Below, one piece after another: positions 43,724 to 53,110 of a stretch of DNA of 64,000 nt (position 1 is the first letter of the stretch; every line of letters begins with the position of its first letter). Made by a program: the position numbers and the translations under genes. Source of the stretch: Bacillota bacterium. GTDB lineage: Bacteria; Bacillota; Clostridia; Acetivibrionales; DTU013. The notes under the pieces were generated by a model. That model was not told the origin of the DNA and did not search any database. It saw only the letters and a program-made list of their open reading frames with translations. The stretch is taken from the NCBI GenBank assembly GCA_023411715.1, contig JAEYOM010000040.1, positions 1 to 64,000 of the forward strand, read 5' to 3'.

Positions 43724-44696
43724 TACTGCCGCCGAAAAAGGAGCGCAAATTTCATACCTGACTTTCGACGAAGCATTTGTCCTGGCAAAGGAAGAGGTCG
43801 ACCGTATATTAACGGCATCCCCCTATATAGTTCGCAGATTTACGAAACATCTGGCCGGATCAAAAGGCAAGTTCATCAGGGCAATGTCATTGCTGACCTG
43901 CGCCATGGATGGCGAAAACCGTATAAAGCCGGATGCCGTAAAACTGGCTGCGGCAATAGAGGTATTGCATCTTGCCACGCTGGTGCACGATGATGTTATA
44001 GACGACGCAGACATTCGCAGGGGCATACCTACATTGAATAAGAAGCACGATAACAGGATTGCGGTAATATGCGGGGATTATCTCCTCTGTGCTTCTCTGA
44101 AGCTTGCTTCCTCCGTTTCAAACAGGCGGGATTACCTGGATATTGATATGCCCTATTATATGACCAGAATCTGTACCGGCGAGTTGAACGAACAGCTCAA
44201 TAACGGGAATTTCAGCCTTACGGTTTATCAGTATTTTAAAATCATTGAAGGCAAGACTGCGGCGTTGTTTGAAGCATCATTCCATGCAGGCGCGTATATG
44301 GCCGGCTGCAATACCGAAGAATTAAACCTTTATAAGCGGATGGGACGGCACCTTGGCATGATATTCCAACTCATCGACGACTGTATGGATTTCGAGGCGG
44401 ACGAAAAAGTTGCAATGAAACCCGTGCAGTCCGATTTCGGGAAAAATGTAATAACGCTGCCCATAATCCACTCGTTCCAGAAAATAATAGGCTTGAAGGA
44501 CAGGGCGAAAAAAAGGGAAGTAACACAGGAAGAACTGAACGATGCCGTTTTGAAGTCGGAAGGCTTGAATTATACAAGGTCGATAGCAAAAAAGTACTAC
44601 GATAAATATCTTGTGAGCCTTGAAAGACTAAATATAACGGAAGTAAAGAAGGGCGGGCTGGAGGCAATACTTAACAGGGCATACAGAGTTTTTTAG
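43716..44696 (+). CDS. dmkB: Polyprenyl diphosphate synthase (EET DmkB-like)
   Basis: The 326-residue trans-prenyltransferase has the first Asp-rich motif DDVIDD (residues 92-97) and the second, DDCMDFEAD (221-229). It elongates isoprenyl diphosphate for a quinone side chain. Its neighbours, NDH-2 and UbiA, suggest the quinone serves extracellular electron transfer. ATG 43716 overlaps the ndh2 end; an in-frame ATG at 43683 with AAGTGGAA before it is possible. The product chain length cannot be read from sequence by eye. Confidence 0.88.
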   Translation: MTDTAAEKGAQISYLTFDEAFVLAKEEVDRILTASPYIVRRFTKHLAGSKGKFIRAMSLLTCAMDGENRIKPDAVKLAAAIEVLHLATLVHDDVIDDADIRRGIPTLNKKHDNRIAVICGDYLLCASLKLASSVSNRRDYLDIDMPYYMTRICTGELNEQLNNGNFSLTVYQYFKIIEGKTAALFEASFHAGAYMAGCNTEELNLYKRMGRHLGMIFQLIDDCMDFEADEKVAMKPVQSDFGKNVITLPIIHSFQKIIGLKDRAKKREVTQEELNDAVLKSEGLNYTRSIAKKYYDKYLVSLERLNITEVKKGGLEAILNRAYRVF

Positions 44697-44771
44697 ACTG
44701 ATGTTTCTTGCGTTTAGCTGCTGTTGTTTGTTAAATACATCATAAATGGCTTTTATGAAGAGGTTGACGTA

Positions 44772-45674
44772 ATGAAACGGTTTTTAGATTATGTGGAGAT
44801 AAAAACAAAAATAACGAGCCTGTTTGCTTTCCTGATAAGCCTGGCATACCTTTTTTATCGCGGTCAGCGGATCAACTGGCTGAATACGGCTGTTTTCTTT
44901 GCTTCGATGTTCATATTCGATCTGACGACTACAGCGATAAACAATTATATCGATACTAAGACTAACGACCAGGTACTCCAGTTCAGGAGAAGGAACGCGC
45001 TTGCTATAATATTTTTGCTATTCGGCGTCAGCACAGTTTTGGGCTTGTACCTGGTATACCTGACGGATATAGTGATACTGCTGCTGGGAGGGCTCTGCTT
45101 TATGACGGGCGTTCTGTACACATACGGCCCGGTCCCGATTTCACGGCAGCCTCTTGGGGAGATACTTTCCGGCGTTTTCTACGGATTGTTCATACCGTTC
45201 ATTATGTCATATATCAATATGCCGGAAGGTTCGATCCTCGCACTGGGGCTTGGATGGGACAGGATAAGCCTGGAAATTACGGTTGCACCCGTGCTCGCAG
45301 TATTGTTCCTTTCTGTCGCACCCGTATGTACTACGGCAAATATCATGCTTGCCAACAACATCTGCGATGTGGAAAAGGATATCGCTGTCAAACGCTATAC
45401 GCTGCCCTATTATCTCGGGAAAAAGTCTCTGTATCTGTTTGCGCTACTGTATTACCTCTGTTACGCGGCGGTAATAGCAATGGTGGCACTGAACATGCTT
45501 TCGCCGTTATGCCTGTTGACTTTGCTCACGCTGTGGCCCGTTCAGAAAAATATTAATATATTTTTCGGGCGGCAGGAGAAGGCTGTTACATTTATAACTG
45601 CCATAAAAAATTATGTATTGATAATGGGGAGTTTATCGGCATTGATATTCTTCAGCGCCCTGATAAGGCTTTAA
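44772..45674 (+). CDS. dmkA: UbiA-family prenyltransferase (EET DmkA/MenA-like)
   Basis: The 300-residue multi-span membrane protein has the Asp motif NNYIDTKTND (about residues 57-66) and a second, NNICDVEKDIAVKRYTLP, both typical of UbiA enzymes. MenA-type members attach the polyprenyl tail to dihydroxynaphthoate to give demethylmenaquinone. In flavin-based EET loci this copy makes a dedicated demethylmenaquinone pool. ATG 44772 follows GAAGAGG; the frame is open to 44724. No methyltransferase gene is adjacent, in line with a demethylated quinone. Confidence 0.88.
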   Translation: MKRFLDYVEIKTKITSLFAFLISLAYLFYRGQRINWLNTAVFFASMFIFDLTTTAINNYIDTKTNDQVLQFRRRNALAIIFLLFGVSTVLGLYLVYLTDIVILLLGGLCFMTGVLYTYGPVPISRQPLGEILSGVFYGLFIPFIMSYINMPEGSILALGLGWDRISLEITVAPVLAVLFLSVAPVCTTANIMLANNICDVEKDIAVKRYTLPYYLGKKSLYLFALLYYLCYAAVIAMVALNMLSPLCLLTLLTLWPVQKNINIFFGRQEKAVTFITAIKNYVLIMGSLSALIFFSALIRL

Positions 45675-45695
45675 TATAAAGAAAGTTGGGTTGAA

Positions 45696-46121
45696 ATGAA
45701 TTCTGCGGGTAAGGAAGGAATGAAGTTTTTCAAAAGGACCGATCTGTTAATCATAGCTGCAATAATTGCGGCCGCGTTATTGATTTGGTTCGTTTACGGC
45801 AGGATATTCGGCGGCAGGGCCGCAAAGGCGGAGCTGTATTTTAACAATGAGCTTGTGGAAACGGTCGGGCTTGAGAGCGGTCATGCGAGGACTTTTTCGA
45901 TACCGAAGAAGCCCAGGGTCGTATTCCAGATCGATAATGACGGATATATAAGCTTTATCGAATCCGACTGCCCGGACAAGATCTGTATAAAGACCGGTAA
46001 GCTCCATACTGTCGGGCAAAGCGCAGCCTGCCTCCCGAACGGGGTCGTGCTGAAGATTGTTCCGGCGGACAGGCGCAGCGGTGATGAACCGGACATTATA
46101 ATAGGCAGTGGGGGAAAGTGA
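45696..46121 (+). CDS. eetA: EetA-like membrane-anchored NusG domain II protein
   Basis: The 141-residue protein has one membrane helix (about residues 15-36) and an external NusG-domain-II-like beta fold with FIESDCPDKICIKTGKL and GQSAACLPNGVVLKI. Three conserved cysteines are visible. EetA of Listeria has this architecture and works with EetB in passing electrons from the quinone pool outwards. Its stop overlaps the eetB start in TGATG, so the pair is translationally coupled. Confidence 0.85.
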   Translation: MNSAGKEGMKFFKRTDLLIIAAIIAAALLIWFVYGRIFGGRAAKAELYFNNELVETVGLESGHARTFSIPKKPRVVFQIDNDGYISFIESDCPDKICIKTGKLHTVGQSAACLPNGVVLKIVPADRRSGDEPDIIIGSGGK

Positions 46122-46660
46122 TGGAAGACAAGGTAACGATCGGTCAATATGATAAAAATACGGGCGAAACGAAGCGTCTGGTCCTCACGGGACTTATCTT
46201 TGCACTTGCTTTGATACTGACGATAATAGAAAACTCGTTTCCGCCGCTTCCGCTTCCGGTACCGGGCGTGAAGTTCGGCTTATCGAATATTGCCGTAATG
46301 TATGCTCTGTTTTTCCTGTCAAAAGGTCAGGCATACACGATCGCAGTGCTGAAAGCCGTGTTCGTATTTACTACCCGGGGCCTGATCGCAGCGCTGCTGA
46401 GCCTTTGCGGGGGGATACTTTCGCTGACGCTGATGCTGATAGTTTTACTGCTGTTCAAGGGAAAGGTATCCTACCTGGCAATAAGCGTGTCGGGCGCGGT
46501 AGCTCACAACATAGGACAGTTTGTAGCCATAACGTTCATATATACGGGTTTTTATCTGCTGGCTTATCTCCCTCTGCTCCTCGTATCCGGGGTCATAGCG
46601 GGGATCGTTACGGCTACTTTGCTGAGGTTTATTATTCCGGCCCTTAAAAGGCTAGGTTAA
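46121..46660 (+). CDS. eetB: EetB-like integral membrane protein (Gx transporter/Hpre_diP_synt_I family)
   Basis: The 179-residue product has about five hydrophobic helices with FPPLPLPVPGVKFGLSNIAV and a FTTRGLIAALLSLCGG segment. Databases often label the family heptaprenyl diphosphate synthase component I or Gx transporter, but in this setting next to eetA and UbiA it is better read as EetB. ATG 46121 follows GGGGGAAA; GTG 46118 is an alternative. It is followed 28 bases later by the lipoprotein gene. Confidence 0.82.
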   Translation: MEDKVTIGQYDKNTGETKRLVLTGLIFALALILTIIENSFPPLPLPVPGVKFGLSNIAVMYALFFLSKGQAYTIAVLKAVFVFTTRGLIAALLSLCGGILSLTLMLIVLLLFKGKVSYLAISVSGAVAHNIGQFVAITFIYTGFYLLAYLPLLLVSGVIAGIVTATLLRFIIPALKRLG

Positions 46661-46688
46661 TAAAATAAATATATAACGGAGGGTCATT

Positions 46689-47780
46689 ATGAAAAAGGTT
46701 ATAGCACTAATTATGAGTCTTGCTATGCTGGCTGTTATTTTCAGCGGCTGTGGCAGCGCTGCCGGTACGCCTTCAGGGGAAGCTGCAACTACGGTGTCAG
46801 GAGAAGCAACCGCAGCTGCTCCTGCGGAAACTACGGCGGCCGCACCTGCAGCCGGAGATGCTTTGAAGACAGGATTGGCAGTAGTTGCATCTCTTGCAAA
46901 GTCAACTGACGCAGGAGACGCGGATGGACTGGCAGAGGCTGATGCGACAGTAGCAGCGGTATTGGTGGACGGCGCCGGCAAAATCGTTAATTGCAAAATC
47001 GATGGCGTACAGGCGAAGATCAATTTCTCGAAGGAAGGCAAGATAACGACGCCCAAGGACACAGTGTTCAAATCCAAACAGGAACTCGGAACTGATTACG
47101 GAATGGGTAAAAAGTCAGGTATAAAGAAAGAATGGAACGAGCAGGCTGATGCATTCGCAGCATATGTTACAGGCAAGACAGTTGACGAAGTAAAAGGCAT
47201 AGCTGTCAGCGCTGAAGGCACTGCAACTGCAGCCGATCTTACTTCATCCGTTACCATTCATATTGGCGACTTTGTTGCAGCTATCGAAAAAGCTGTCAAC
47301 AACGCTCAGGATCTTGGTGCAAAAACAGGCGACAAGCTTGGTCTCGGCATCTCTACGAGCATGGGACAATCGGCAGATTTCACAGCGGATGCCGCAGGTC
47401 TGGCTCAGGCATATACATACTACACAGCGTCTACCTTCGGTGCAGATGGAAAGGTTACCAGCTGCGTTATCGACGCAACACAGGGTAATGTCAATTTCGA
47501 TGCGACTGGTAAGATCACTTCCGATATCAAGGCTGCTGTTCAGACCAAGGACGAAATCAAAGATGCATATGGTATGAAGAAGGCTTCAAAGATCGGCAAG
47601 GAATGGTATGAACAGGCCGCGGCATTTGCTCAATATGCTACCGGCAAATCGATTGACGAAATCAAGGGTATCGCTGTTGACAAGGGTGTTGCAACCGCAG
47701 CGGACCTCACTTCATCGGTCACCATCCATATCGGTGATTTCCAGACTATTATAGAAAAGGCTTCGGCAAACGCTAAATAG
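46689..47780 (+). CDS. pplA: PplA-like flavin-carrying lipoprotein with two repeats
   Basis: The 363-residue precursor has a lipoprotein signal with lipobox IFSGC (lipidated Cys21). An Ala/Thr/Glu/Pro linker (to about 57) is followed by two homologous domains of about 145 residues (58-205 and 217-361). Each ends in AADLTSSVTIHIGDF (Thr189 and Thr345), the position of the ApbE-type flavinylation motif; the usual SGAT core reads SSVT here. Listeria PplA also bears two covalent flavins and is the terminal surface electron carrier. An ApbE gene follows. A terminator closes the gene at 47813, so fmnB has separate transcription or readthrough. Confidence 0.85.
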   Translation: MKKVIALIMSLAMLAVIFSGCGSAAGTPSGEAATTVSGEATAAAPAETTAAAPAAGDALKTGLAVVASLAKSTDAGDADGLAEADATVAAVLVDGAGKIVNCKIDGVQAKINFSKEGKITTPKDTVFKSKQELGTDYGMGKKSGIKKEWNEQADAFAAYVTGKTVDEVKGIAVSAEGTATAADLTSSVTIHIGDFVAAIEKAVNNAQDLGAKTGDKLGLGISTSMGQSADFTADAAGLAQAYTYYTASTFGADGKVTSCVIDATQGNVNFDATGKITSDIKAAVQTKDEIKDAYGMKKASKIGKEWYEQAAAFAQYATGKSIDEIKGIAVDKGVATAADLTSSVTIHIGDFQTIIEKASANAK

Positions 47781-47812
47781 TCAGCAGTGATAATTTATGG
47801 TAATATAATTAT

Positions 47813-47841
47813 GAGAGGCAATTATATTGCCTCTCAGTTTT
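47813..47841 (+). terminator. Terminator of the EET operon
   Basis: GAGAGGCAAT TAT ATTGCCTCTC (47813-47835), then AGTTTTT. Confidence 0.9.
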
Positions 47842-47850
47842 TGTAAAGAT

Positions 47851-48004
47851 AAATACAATGAAAAAGAACTTGGGATCCAGGGTTTTTCACTTGTATTACC
47901 TTGATGACTGCTGCAAAAACTAATTTATCCTTAATTTGATTTTAGCAGCATCAAATACAATGAAAAAGGATTTGGGAACCACGAAAAAGGATTTGGGATT
48001 CACG
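47851..48004 (+). repeat. Three GAAAAAGGATTTGGG direct repeats
   Basis: AAATACAATGAAAAAGAACT (47851-47870) and AAATACAATGAAAAAGGATT (47953-47972), with a third shorter unit ACGAAAAAGGATTTGGGATT from 47981. Between them, TGCTGCAAAA pairs with TTTTAGCAGCA around 47908-47950. They fill the gap ahead of fmnB. Confidence 0.6.
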
Positions 48005-48006
48005 GG

Positions 48007-49059
48007 GTGCGGAATTTGACCAGAAAACTTATTGCTTTTTTTCTAGCGGTACTAATACTGATTAATCTTACTGCATGCGGGACGGCACGGCTTACGCGTT
48101 ATGAGTCGCAGTTCCTCGGAGTGTTCGATACGATGACGAGCATCGTAGGATATGCTCACAGCAAGGATGAATTCACGAAGTATTCTCAGCTGATCCATGA
48201 CAAATTATTTGAGTACCACAAGCTTTATGATATATATAACGATTACGAAGGCATGAACAACCTTAAAACGATAAATGACAATGCGGGTAAAGCCCCAGTA
48301 AAGGTCGATAAAAGGATAATTGACCTTGCAGAGTTTTCAAAGGATTGGTATGAAAAGACGGACGGCAAGGTGAACATCGCTTTTGGCGCAGTCCTCAGCA
48401 TATGGCATGATTATCGCGAAAGAGGCATAGACGACCCGGAAAATGCGCAGCTGCCTTCGATGGTAAAGCTGAAGGAAGCTAATAAACACACGAATATAAA
48501 TAAAGTAGTCGTTAACGAAAAAGATTCCACCATCTATCTCGAGGATCCTGAAATGAGCCTCGATGTCGGCGCCGTCGCCAAAGGTTACGCAACGGAAATG
48601 GTCAGCCGCATAGCCGAGGAAAACGGATTCACCTCGGGGCTGATCAGCGTAGGCGGAAATGTCCGCGCACTGGGCAGCAAGGAAGGCAAAGGTCAGCCCT
48701 GGAACGTGGGCATTCAGAACCCTGACCTGTCGAGTGAACAAAAGGAGATAAAAATAGTCAATGCAATGGACTCTTCAGTGGTGACGAGCGGGATATACGA
48801 GCGCTATTATACAGTCGACGGAAAAAACTATCACCATATAATAGATCCGAACACCCTATTTCCCGCGGTTTACTTCAAATCCGTCACGATCCTTTGCAAG
48901 GATTCAGGTATGGCGGACGCGCTGTCGACTTCTGTTTTCAACATGCCGTTCGATAAGGGTCTGGAGTTCATCGAAAGCCAGCCTGATACTGAAGCGATGT
49001 GGATACTTAACGATGGAGCTATAAAATACAGTGATCACTTTACAGAATACGAAAAATGA
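48007..49059 (+). CDS. fmnB: ApbE-family FMN transferase lipoprotein (FmnB-like)
   Basis: The 350-residue lipoprotein has lipobox NLTAC (Cys about 24) and an ApbE domain: FDTMTSI, SLDVGAVAKGYATE, and IIDPNTLFPA followed by MADALSTSVF with the catalytic Asp and metal ligands. It uses extracellular FAD to attach FMN to a Thr of target proteins, here most likely the two PplA repeats. The usual DPxTG reads DPNTL, a mild variation. GTG 48007 was kept as start; TTG 48016 behind GGGGTG is equally possible. Confidence 0.9.
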   Translation: MRNLTRKLIAFFLAVLILINLTACGTARLTRYESQFLGVFDTMTSIVGYAHSKDEFTKYSQLIHDKLFEYHKLYDIYNDYEGMNNLKTINDNAGKAPVKVDKRIIDLAEFSKDWYEKTDGKVNIAFGAVLSIWHDYRERGIDDPENAQLPSMVKLKEANKHTNINKVVVNEKDSTIYLEDPEMSLDVGAVAKGYATEMVSRIAEENGFTSGLISVGGNVRALGSKEGKGQPWNVGIQNPDLSSEQKEIKIVNAMDSSVVTSGIYERYYTVDGKNYHHIIDPNTLFPAVYFKSVTILCKDSGMADALSTSVFNMPFDKGLEFIESQPDTEAMWILNDGAIKYSDHFTEYEK

Positions 49060-49238
49060 TGGGATTAAATCCATATGTATATGGGAAAGCTAAAACGCGT
49101 TGTTATGTATGCGAAATTTTATGAAAAATAGATAAATTCAAGTATATTATGTTATAATAATATGGGTTAAATGGGAAGCGCACATCTGCTTTGTTTTAAA
49201 TCCATAAGTTACATAATAAATATTAAGCGGAGGTATAT

Positions 49239-51860
49239 ATGGCGAAGTTTGTTTATTTGTTCAAAGAAGGAAATGCCACGATGAGAAACCTGCTGGGTGG
49301 TAAAGGAGCCAATCTCGCGGAAATGACGGGTCTCGGTCTTCCTGTACCGAGGGGTTTCACAGTAACTACCGAAGCCTGCACTCAGTACTACAAGGACGGA
49401 AAAACAATATCGAAGGAAATCGAAGACCAGATCTATCAGGCGCTTTCGACTACAGAAGCAACAGTAGGTAAAAAATTCGGTGATCCTTCAAATCCGTTCC
49501 TTGTTTCAGTACGTTCCGGCGCGCGCGCATCAATGCCGGGAATGATGGATACCATCCTTAACCTCGGCCTGAATGATTCTGTTGTAGAAGGCCTTGCAAA
49601 GCTCACAGGCAATGAAAGATTCGCTTACGACAGCTACAGAAGGTTCATCCAGATGTTCAGCGACGTCGTTATGGAAGTTGAAAAACCAAAATTTGAAAAA
49701 ATCCTTGACGAAGTCAAGAAAGAGAATAACGCAAAAATCGATACGGATCTCAATGCGGAAAACCTTAAGGAAGTCGTAAAGAGATTCAAGAAGCTGTACA
49801 AAGAGGAAAAGGGCGTTGAATTCCCGCAGGATCCGAAGGCCCAGCTGATGGAAGCAGTCAAGGCGGTTTTCCGTTCATGGGACAATCCGAGAGCTAATGT
49901 TTACAGAAGGCTCAATGATATTCCAGGAGACTGGGGAACTGCAGTCAATGTACAGGAAATGGTTTACGGCAACATGGGCAACGATTCCGGAACAGGTGTA
50001 GCGTTTACGAGGAATCCGGCCACCGGCGAGAAGAAGCTGTATGGCGAGTTTCTGATGAATGCGCAGGGCGAGGATGTCGTGGCAGGTATCAGGACGCCCC
50101 AGACCATCGACAAAATGAGGGAGATCAACCCCGATGCGTACAATCAGTTTGTAAAAATAGCCGAAACACTGGAAAAGCATTATAAAGACATGCAGGATAT
50201 GGAGTTTACCATCGAGAAAGGCAAGCTGTTCATGCTGCAGACTAGAAACGGCAAGAGAACTGCCGCCGCCGCTTTGAAGATCGCTGTCGACCTTGTAAAT
50301 GAAGGAATGGCATCAAAGAAGGACGCCATTCTAAAGGTCGATCCCAAACAGCTCGACGCACTGCTCCATCCTAACTTCGATCCCAGGGGATTGAAGACGG
50401 CAACGCCAATAGCAAAGGGTCTTCCGGCATCCCCCGGAGCAGCTACCGGAAAGGTATTCTTCAAAGCCGAAGAGGCAGTTGAAGCTGTCAAAGGCGGAGA
50501 AAAGAAGGTAGTTCTGGTAAGACTCGAGACCTCGCCTGAGGATATCGAAGGTATGAACGTTTCGCAGGGCATACTGACAGGACGCGGCGGAATGACCTCC
50601 CACGCGGCGGTTGTTGCGCGCGGTATGGGTACATGCTGCGTTGCCGGCTGCAGTGAGATTACGATAAATGAAGCAGAAAAATATTTCCTGGATAAAAACG
50701 GAAAGAAGTACAACGAAGGCGATTGGATATCGATCGACGGCTCGACCGGCAACGTATACGGCGAGCAGCTTCCGACAGTCGCGCCTGAAATGACCGGAGA
50801 TTTCGCGACCTTCATGGCATGGGCAGATGAGATCAGGACGCTGAAGGTAAGATCGAATGCCGATACTCCGAGGGATGCAAAGCAGGCAATGCAATTCGGA
50901 GCAGAAGGCATAGGCCTCTGCCGTACCGAGCATATGTTCTTCGAGCCCGACAGGATATTCGCCTTCAGGCAGATGATCGTTTCAAACAGCGTAGAGCAGA
51001 GAAAGAAAGCTCTCGATAAGATCCTCCCGATGCAGAGAGGTGACTTCGAAGGCCTCTTTACGGAAATGAAAGGCTACCCGGTAACCATAAGGCTGCTGGA
51101 TCCTCCGCTGCATGAATTCCTGCCGCAGGACGAAGACGATATAAAGGCTCTGTCCAAGGAATTGAGTATTTCCGCGGAACAGCTAACAGGAATAATTAAG
51201 AACCTGCATGAGCTCAATCCTATGATGGGTCACAGGGGCTGCCGTCTTGCAGTTTCCTACCCCGAAATAGCTGAAATGCAGACAAGGGCTATCATTGAGG
51301 CTGCTATCAATGTAAACAGAAAGGGTATGAGCATAGTACCCGAGATCATGATCCCGCTAGTTTGCGAGATCAAAGAACTGAAGTTCGTAAAGGACATCAT
51401 AGTTAGAACGGCTAATTCGATAATAGCTGATGCAGGCGTCAAGCTCGATTACAAGGTAGGTACGATGATCGAGATACCAAGGGCTGCGCTGCTTGCTGAC
51501 GAGATCGCGACCGAAGCCGAATTCTTCTCCTTCGGTACGAACGACCTGACTCAGATGACTTACGGCCTGAGCCGTGATGATGCCGGAAAGATACTCGACG
51601 ACTATTACAAGGTCAAGATATTCGAATCCGACCCGACTGCCAAGATCGACCAGGTAGGCGTCGGCAAGCTCATGAAGATGGCTGTTGCAGGCGGTAAGGC
51701 TACAAGGCCCGACATCAAGCTCGGGATCTGCGGCGAACATGGCGGAGATCCGTCTTCCGTCGAATTCTGCCATAACATAGGACTGAACTACGTTTCCTGC
51801 TCGCCGTTCCGTGTGCCGATAGCAAGACTCGCGGCTGCACAGGCGGTTGTAAAACAATAA
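49239..51860 (+). CDS. ppdK: Pyruvate, phosphate dikinase
   Basis: The 873-residue enzyme reversibly makes pyruvate and ATP from PEP, AMP and pyrophosphate. It has an ATP-grasp domain (LLGGKGANLAEMTGLGLPVP), the phosphohistidine segment GGMTSHAAVVARGMG, with His in TSHAA (about residue 454), and a C-terminal PEP site with CRTEHMFF, GHRGCRL and FGTNDLTQMTYG. In anaerobes it often replaces pyruvate kinase for pyrophosphate-sparing glycolysis. A TATAAT at 49153-49158 may be its promoter; no good -35 box was seen. GCGGAGG precedes the ATG. Confidence 0.97.
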   Translation: MAKFVYLFKEGNATMRNLLGGKGANLAEMTGLGLPVPRGFTVTTEACTQYYKDGKTISKEIEDQIYQALSTTEATVGKKFGDPSNPFLVSVRSGARASMPGMMDTILNLGLNDSVVEGLAKLTGNERFAYDSYRRFIQMFSDVVMEVEKPKFEKILDEVKKENNAKIDTDLNAENLKEVVKRFKKLYKEEKGVEFPQDPKAQLMEAVKAVFRSWDNPRANVYRRLNDIPGDWGTAVNVQEMVYGNMGNDSGTGVAFTRNPATGEKKLYGEFLMNAQGEDVVAGIRTPQTIDKMREINPDAYNQFVKIAETLEKHYKDMQDMEFTIEKGKLFMLQTRNGKRTAAAALKIAVDLVNEGMASKKDAILKVDPKQLDALLHPNFDPRGLKTATPIAKGLPASPGAATGKVFFKAEEAVEAVKGGEKKVVLVRLETSPEDIEGMNVSQGILTGRGGMTSHAAVVARGMGTCCVAGCSEITINEAEKYFLDKNGKKYNEGDWISIDGSTGNVYGEQLPTVAPEMTGDFATFMAWADEIRTLKVRSNADTPRDAKQAMQFGAEGIGLCRTEHMFFEPDRIFAFRQMIVSNSVEQRKKALDKILPMQRGDFEGLFTEMKGYPVTIRLLDPPLHEFLPQDEDDIKALSKELSISAEQLTGIIKNLHELNPMMGHRGCRLAVSYPEIAEMQTRAIIEAAINVNRKGMSIVPEIMIPLVCEIKELKFVKDIIVRTANSIIADAGVKLDYKVGTMIEIPRAALLADEIATEAEFFSFGTNDLTQMTYGLSRDDAGKILDDYYKVKIFESDPTAKIDQVGVGKLMKMAVAGGKATRPDIKLGICGEHGGDPSSVEFCHNIGLNYVSCSPFRVPIARLAAAQAVVKQ

Positions 51861-51882
51861 GGTCCAATCGAATAACAAATCA

Positions 51883-51925
51883 AACAGGGTATTGCATCGT
51901 TTTATGGTGCAATACTCTGTTTTTA
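51883..51925 (+). terminator. Terminator of ppdK
   Basis: AAACAGGGTATTGCA (51883-51897) pairs with TGCAATACTCTGTTT (51909-51923), one mismatch, and T residues follow. Confidence 0.85.
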
Positions 51926-52006
51926 TGAGCAGGGCTATTGTAATTAAGTGTAACATAAAGTATGATAAACCGTGAATCGTGAAATATGTTAAATGTAGAG
52001 GCTGAC

Positions 52007-53110
52007 ATGATAGATACAAAGGCATGTGAATGGCTTATAGAAAATGGCGGCGTAACGACACGGTACAGGGTTTACCGGGAACTGCTGCAAGTTGAATCCG
52101 AAGCTAAGAAAATCGAAAACGAATTATTGGAGAACGATGGGGTCAAAAAGTGGCTGAAATTATTAAAGCCGGAAACGCCGCCGCAGCATCGGTCAATGGC
52201 TCACGGTTCGTTTGATTTCTGCCTTGAAAACGCGCTGCCGAAGCTGACTCAGCTTGGCCTCCACGCGGGCTTTGCACAGGTAAGGGAAGCGGTTGGTTTT
52301 TATTTTGAACATATTAAAGAATCTATTAAAAATCAAACCGAAATGAATCTGTTATCCCGGGATGGCCTGTATGGTTTCTTCTTAATATTGGTTGTTGATT
52401 TTTTGGTGGACGCAGGCTTTAAAGATGACTTTTTATTTGATTATATGCTGAAGAGCCTGGATGAAATGTACGGTTTCATCAGACAAAAGAGTTATGATAT
52501 ATATATCAGCGATGAAGAGCGGAGCAAACTTACCGGGGTACCAAAAAACTGGGTAAATCGTAAATTTATTAAGAAAGAGATTTTGGATAACCATGGGTTT
52601 TGTTATCCTCTTATATATGACATCATGGGCATGCATAAACTCTATGATTATAAAAATCCGGAGATCGACAATAAGGTTGATGAAATAATCAGTTATGTTT
52701 CCAACGATGACTTCCATAATAAAATCGATGACGGATATGGAATTTTGATTGCCGGTCCAAAAAGATATAATAGTATGGGTTGGGACCCGAAATATCCGGG
52801 TTGGTTTAATATTCGTGAGTGTATAGAATCCGGTGGTGCTTCGAGGGTCTTGTTCTCTGCTCAGACTTATTCAAAATATCCAATTGCAGTAAAGACAAGA
52901 TGGTTCAATGAATTACTTGAATATCTGGAAGCTTATAAAACAGAAAACGACACTTATCGATTCCCATCAGAATGGATTAAGGAATCATCAGCTTATGCAG
53001 TGGGCGGTAATCACTTATCCTTCGGCGAGAACAGAACGAAGAAAAATTGGAGCGAAATAGAATCAACTCTTTATATGCAGTTCTTGAAGCAAAAGTGTTC
53101 CATAATGTGA
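52007..53110 (+). CDS. Unrecognised helical protein, possibly alpha/alpha-toroid
   Basis: The 367-residue product has no signal peptide or membrane helix. It opens with IDTKACEWLIENGGVTTRYRVYRELL and has GLYGFFLIL, HGFCYPLIYD, YPGWFNIRECIESGG and KTRWFNELLEYLEAY. The spaced aromatic, Gly-rich helical segments recall prenyltransferase/squalene-cyclase-like toroids, but I see no catalytic DxDD or zinc set, so no function is claimed. ATG 52007 is preferred over 51986 because AGAGG lies 5 bases ahead. It is more AT-rich than ppdK and stands alone after a terminator. Confidence 0.6.
   Translation: MIDTKACEWLIENGGVTTRYRVYRELLQVESEAKKIENELLENDGVKKWLKLLKPETPPQHRSMAHGSFDFCLENALPKLTQLGLHAGFAQVREAVGFYFEHIKESIKNQTEMNLLSRDGLYGFFLILVVDFLVDAGFKDDFLFDYMLKSLDEMYGFIRQKSYDIYISDEERSKLTGVPKNWVNRKFIKKEILDNHGFCYPLIYDIMGMHKLYDYKNPEIDNKVDEIISYVSNDDFHNKIDDGYGILIAGPKRYNSMGWDPKYPGWFNIRECIESGGASRVLFSAQTYSKYPIAVKTRWFNELLEYLEAYKTENDTYRFPSEWIKESSAYAVGGNHLSFGENRTKKNWSEIESTLYMQFLKQKCSIM

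Noticed and set aside
44772..46660. Reading UbiA and the Gx-type protein as an ordinary menaquinone or heptaprenyl synthase cluster.
   Set aside because: The flanking EetA, PplA and ApbE-like genes fit the EET locus better, and no men genes are adjacent.
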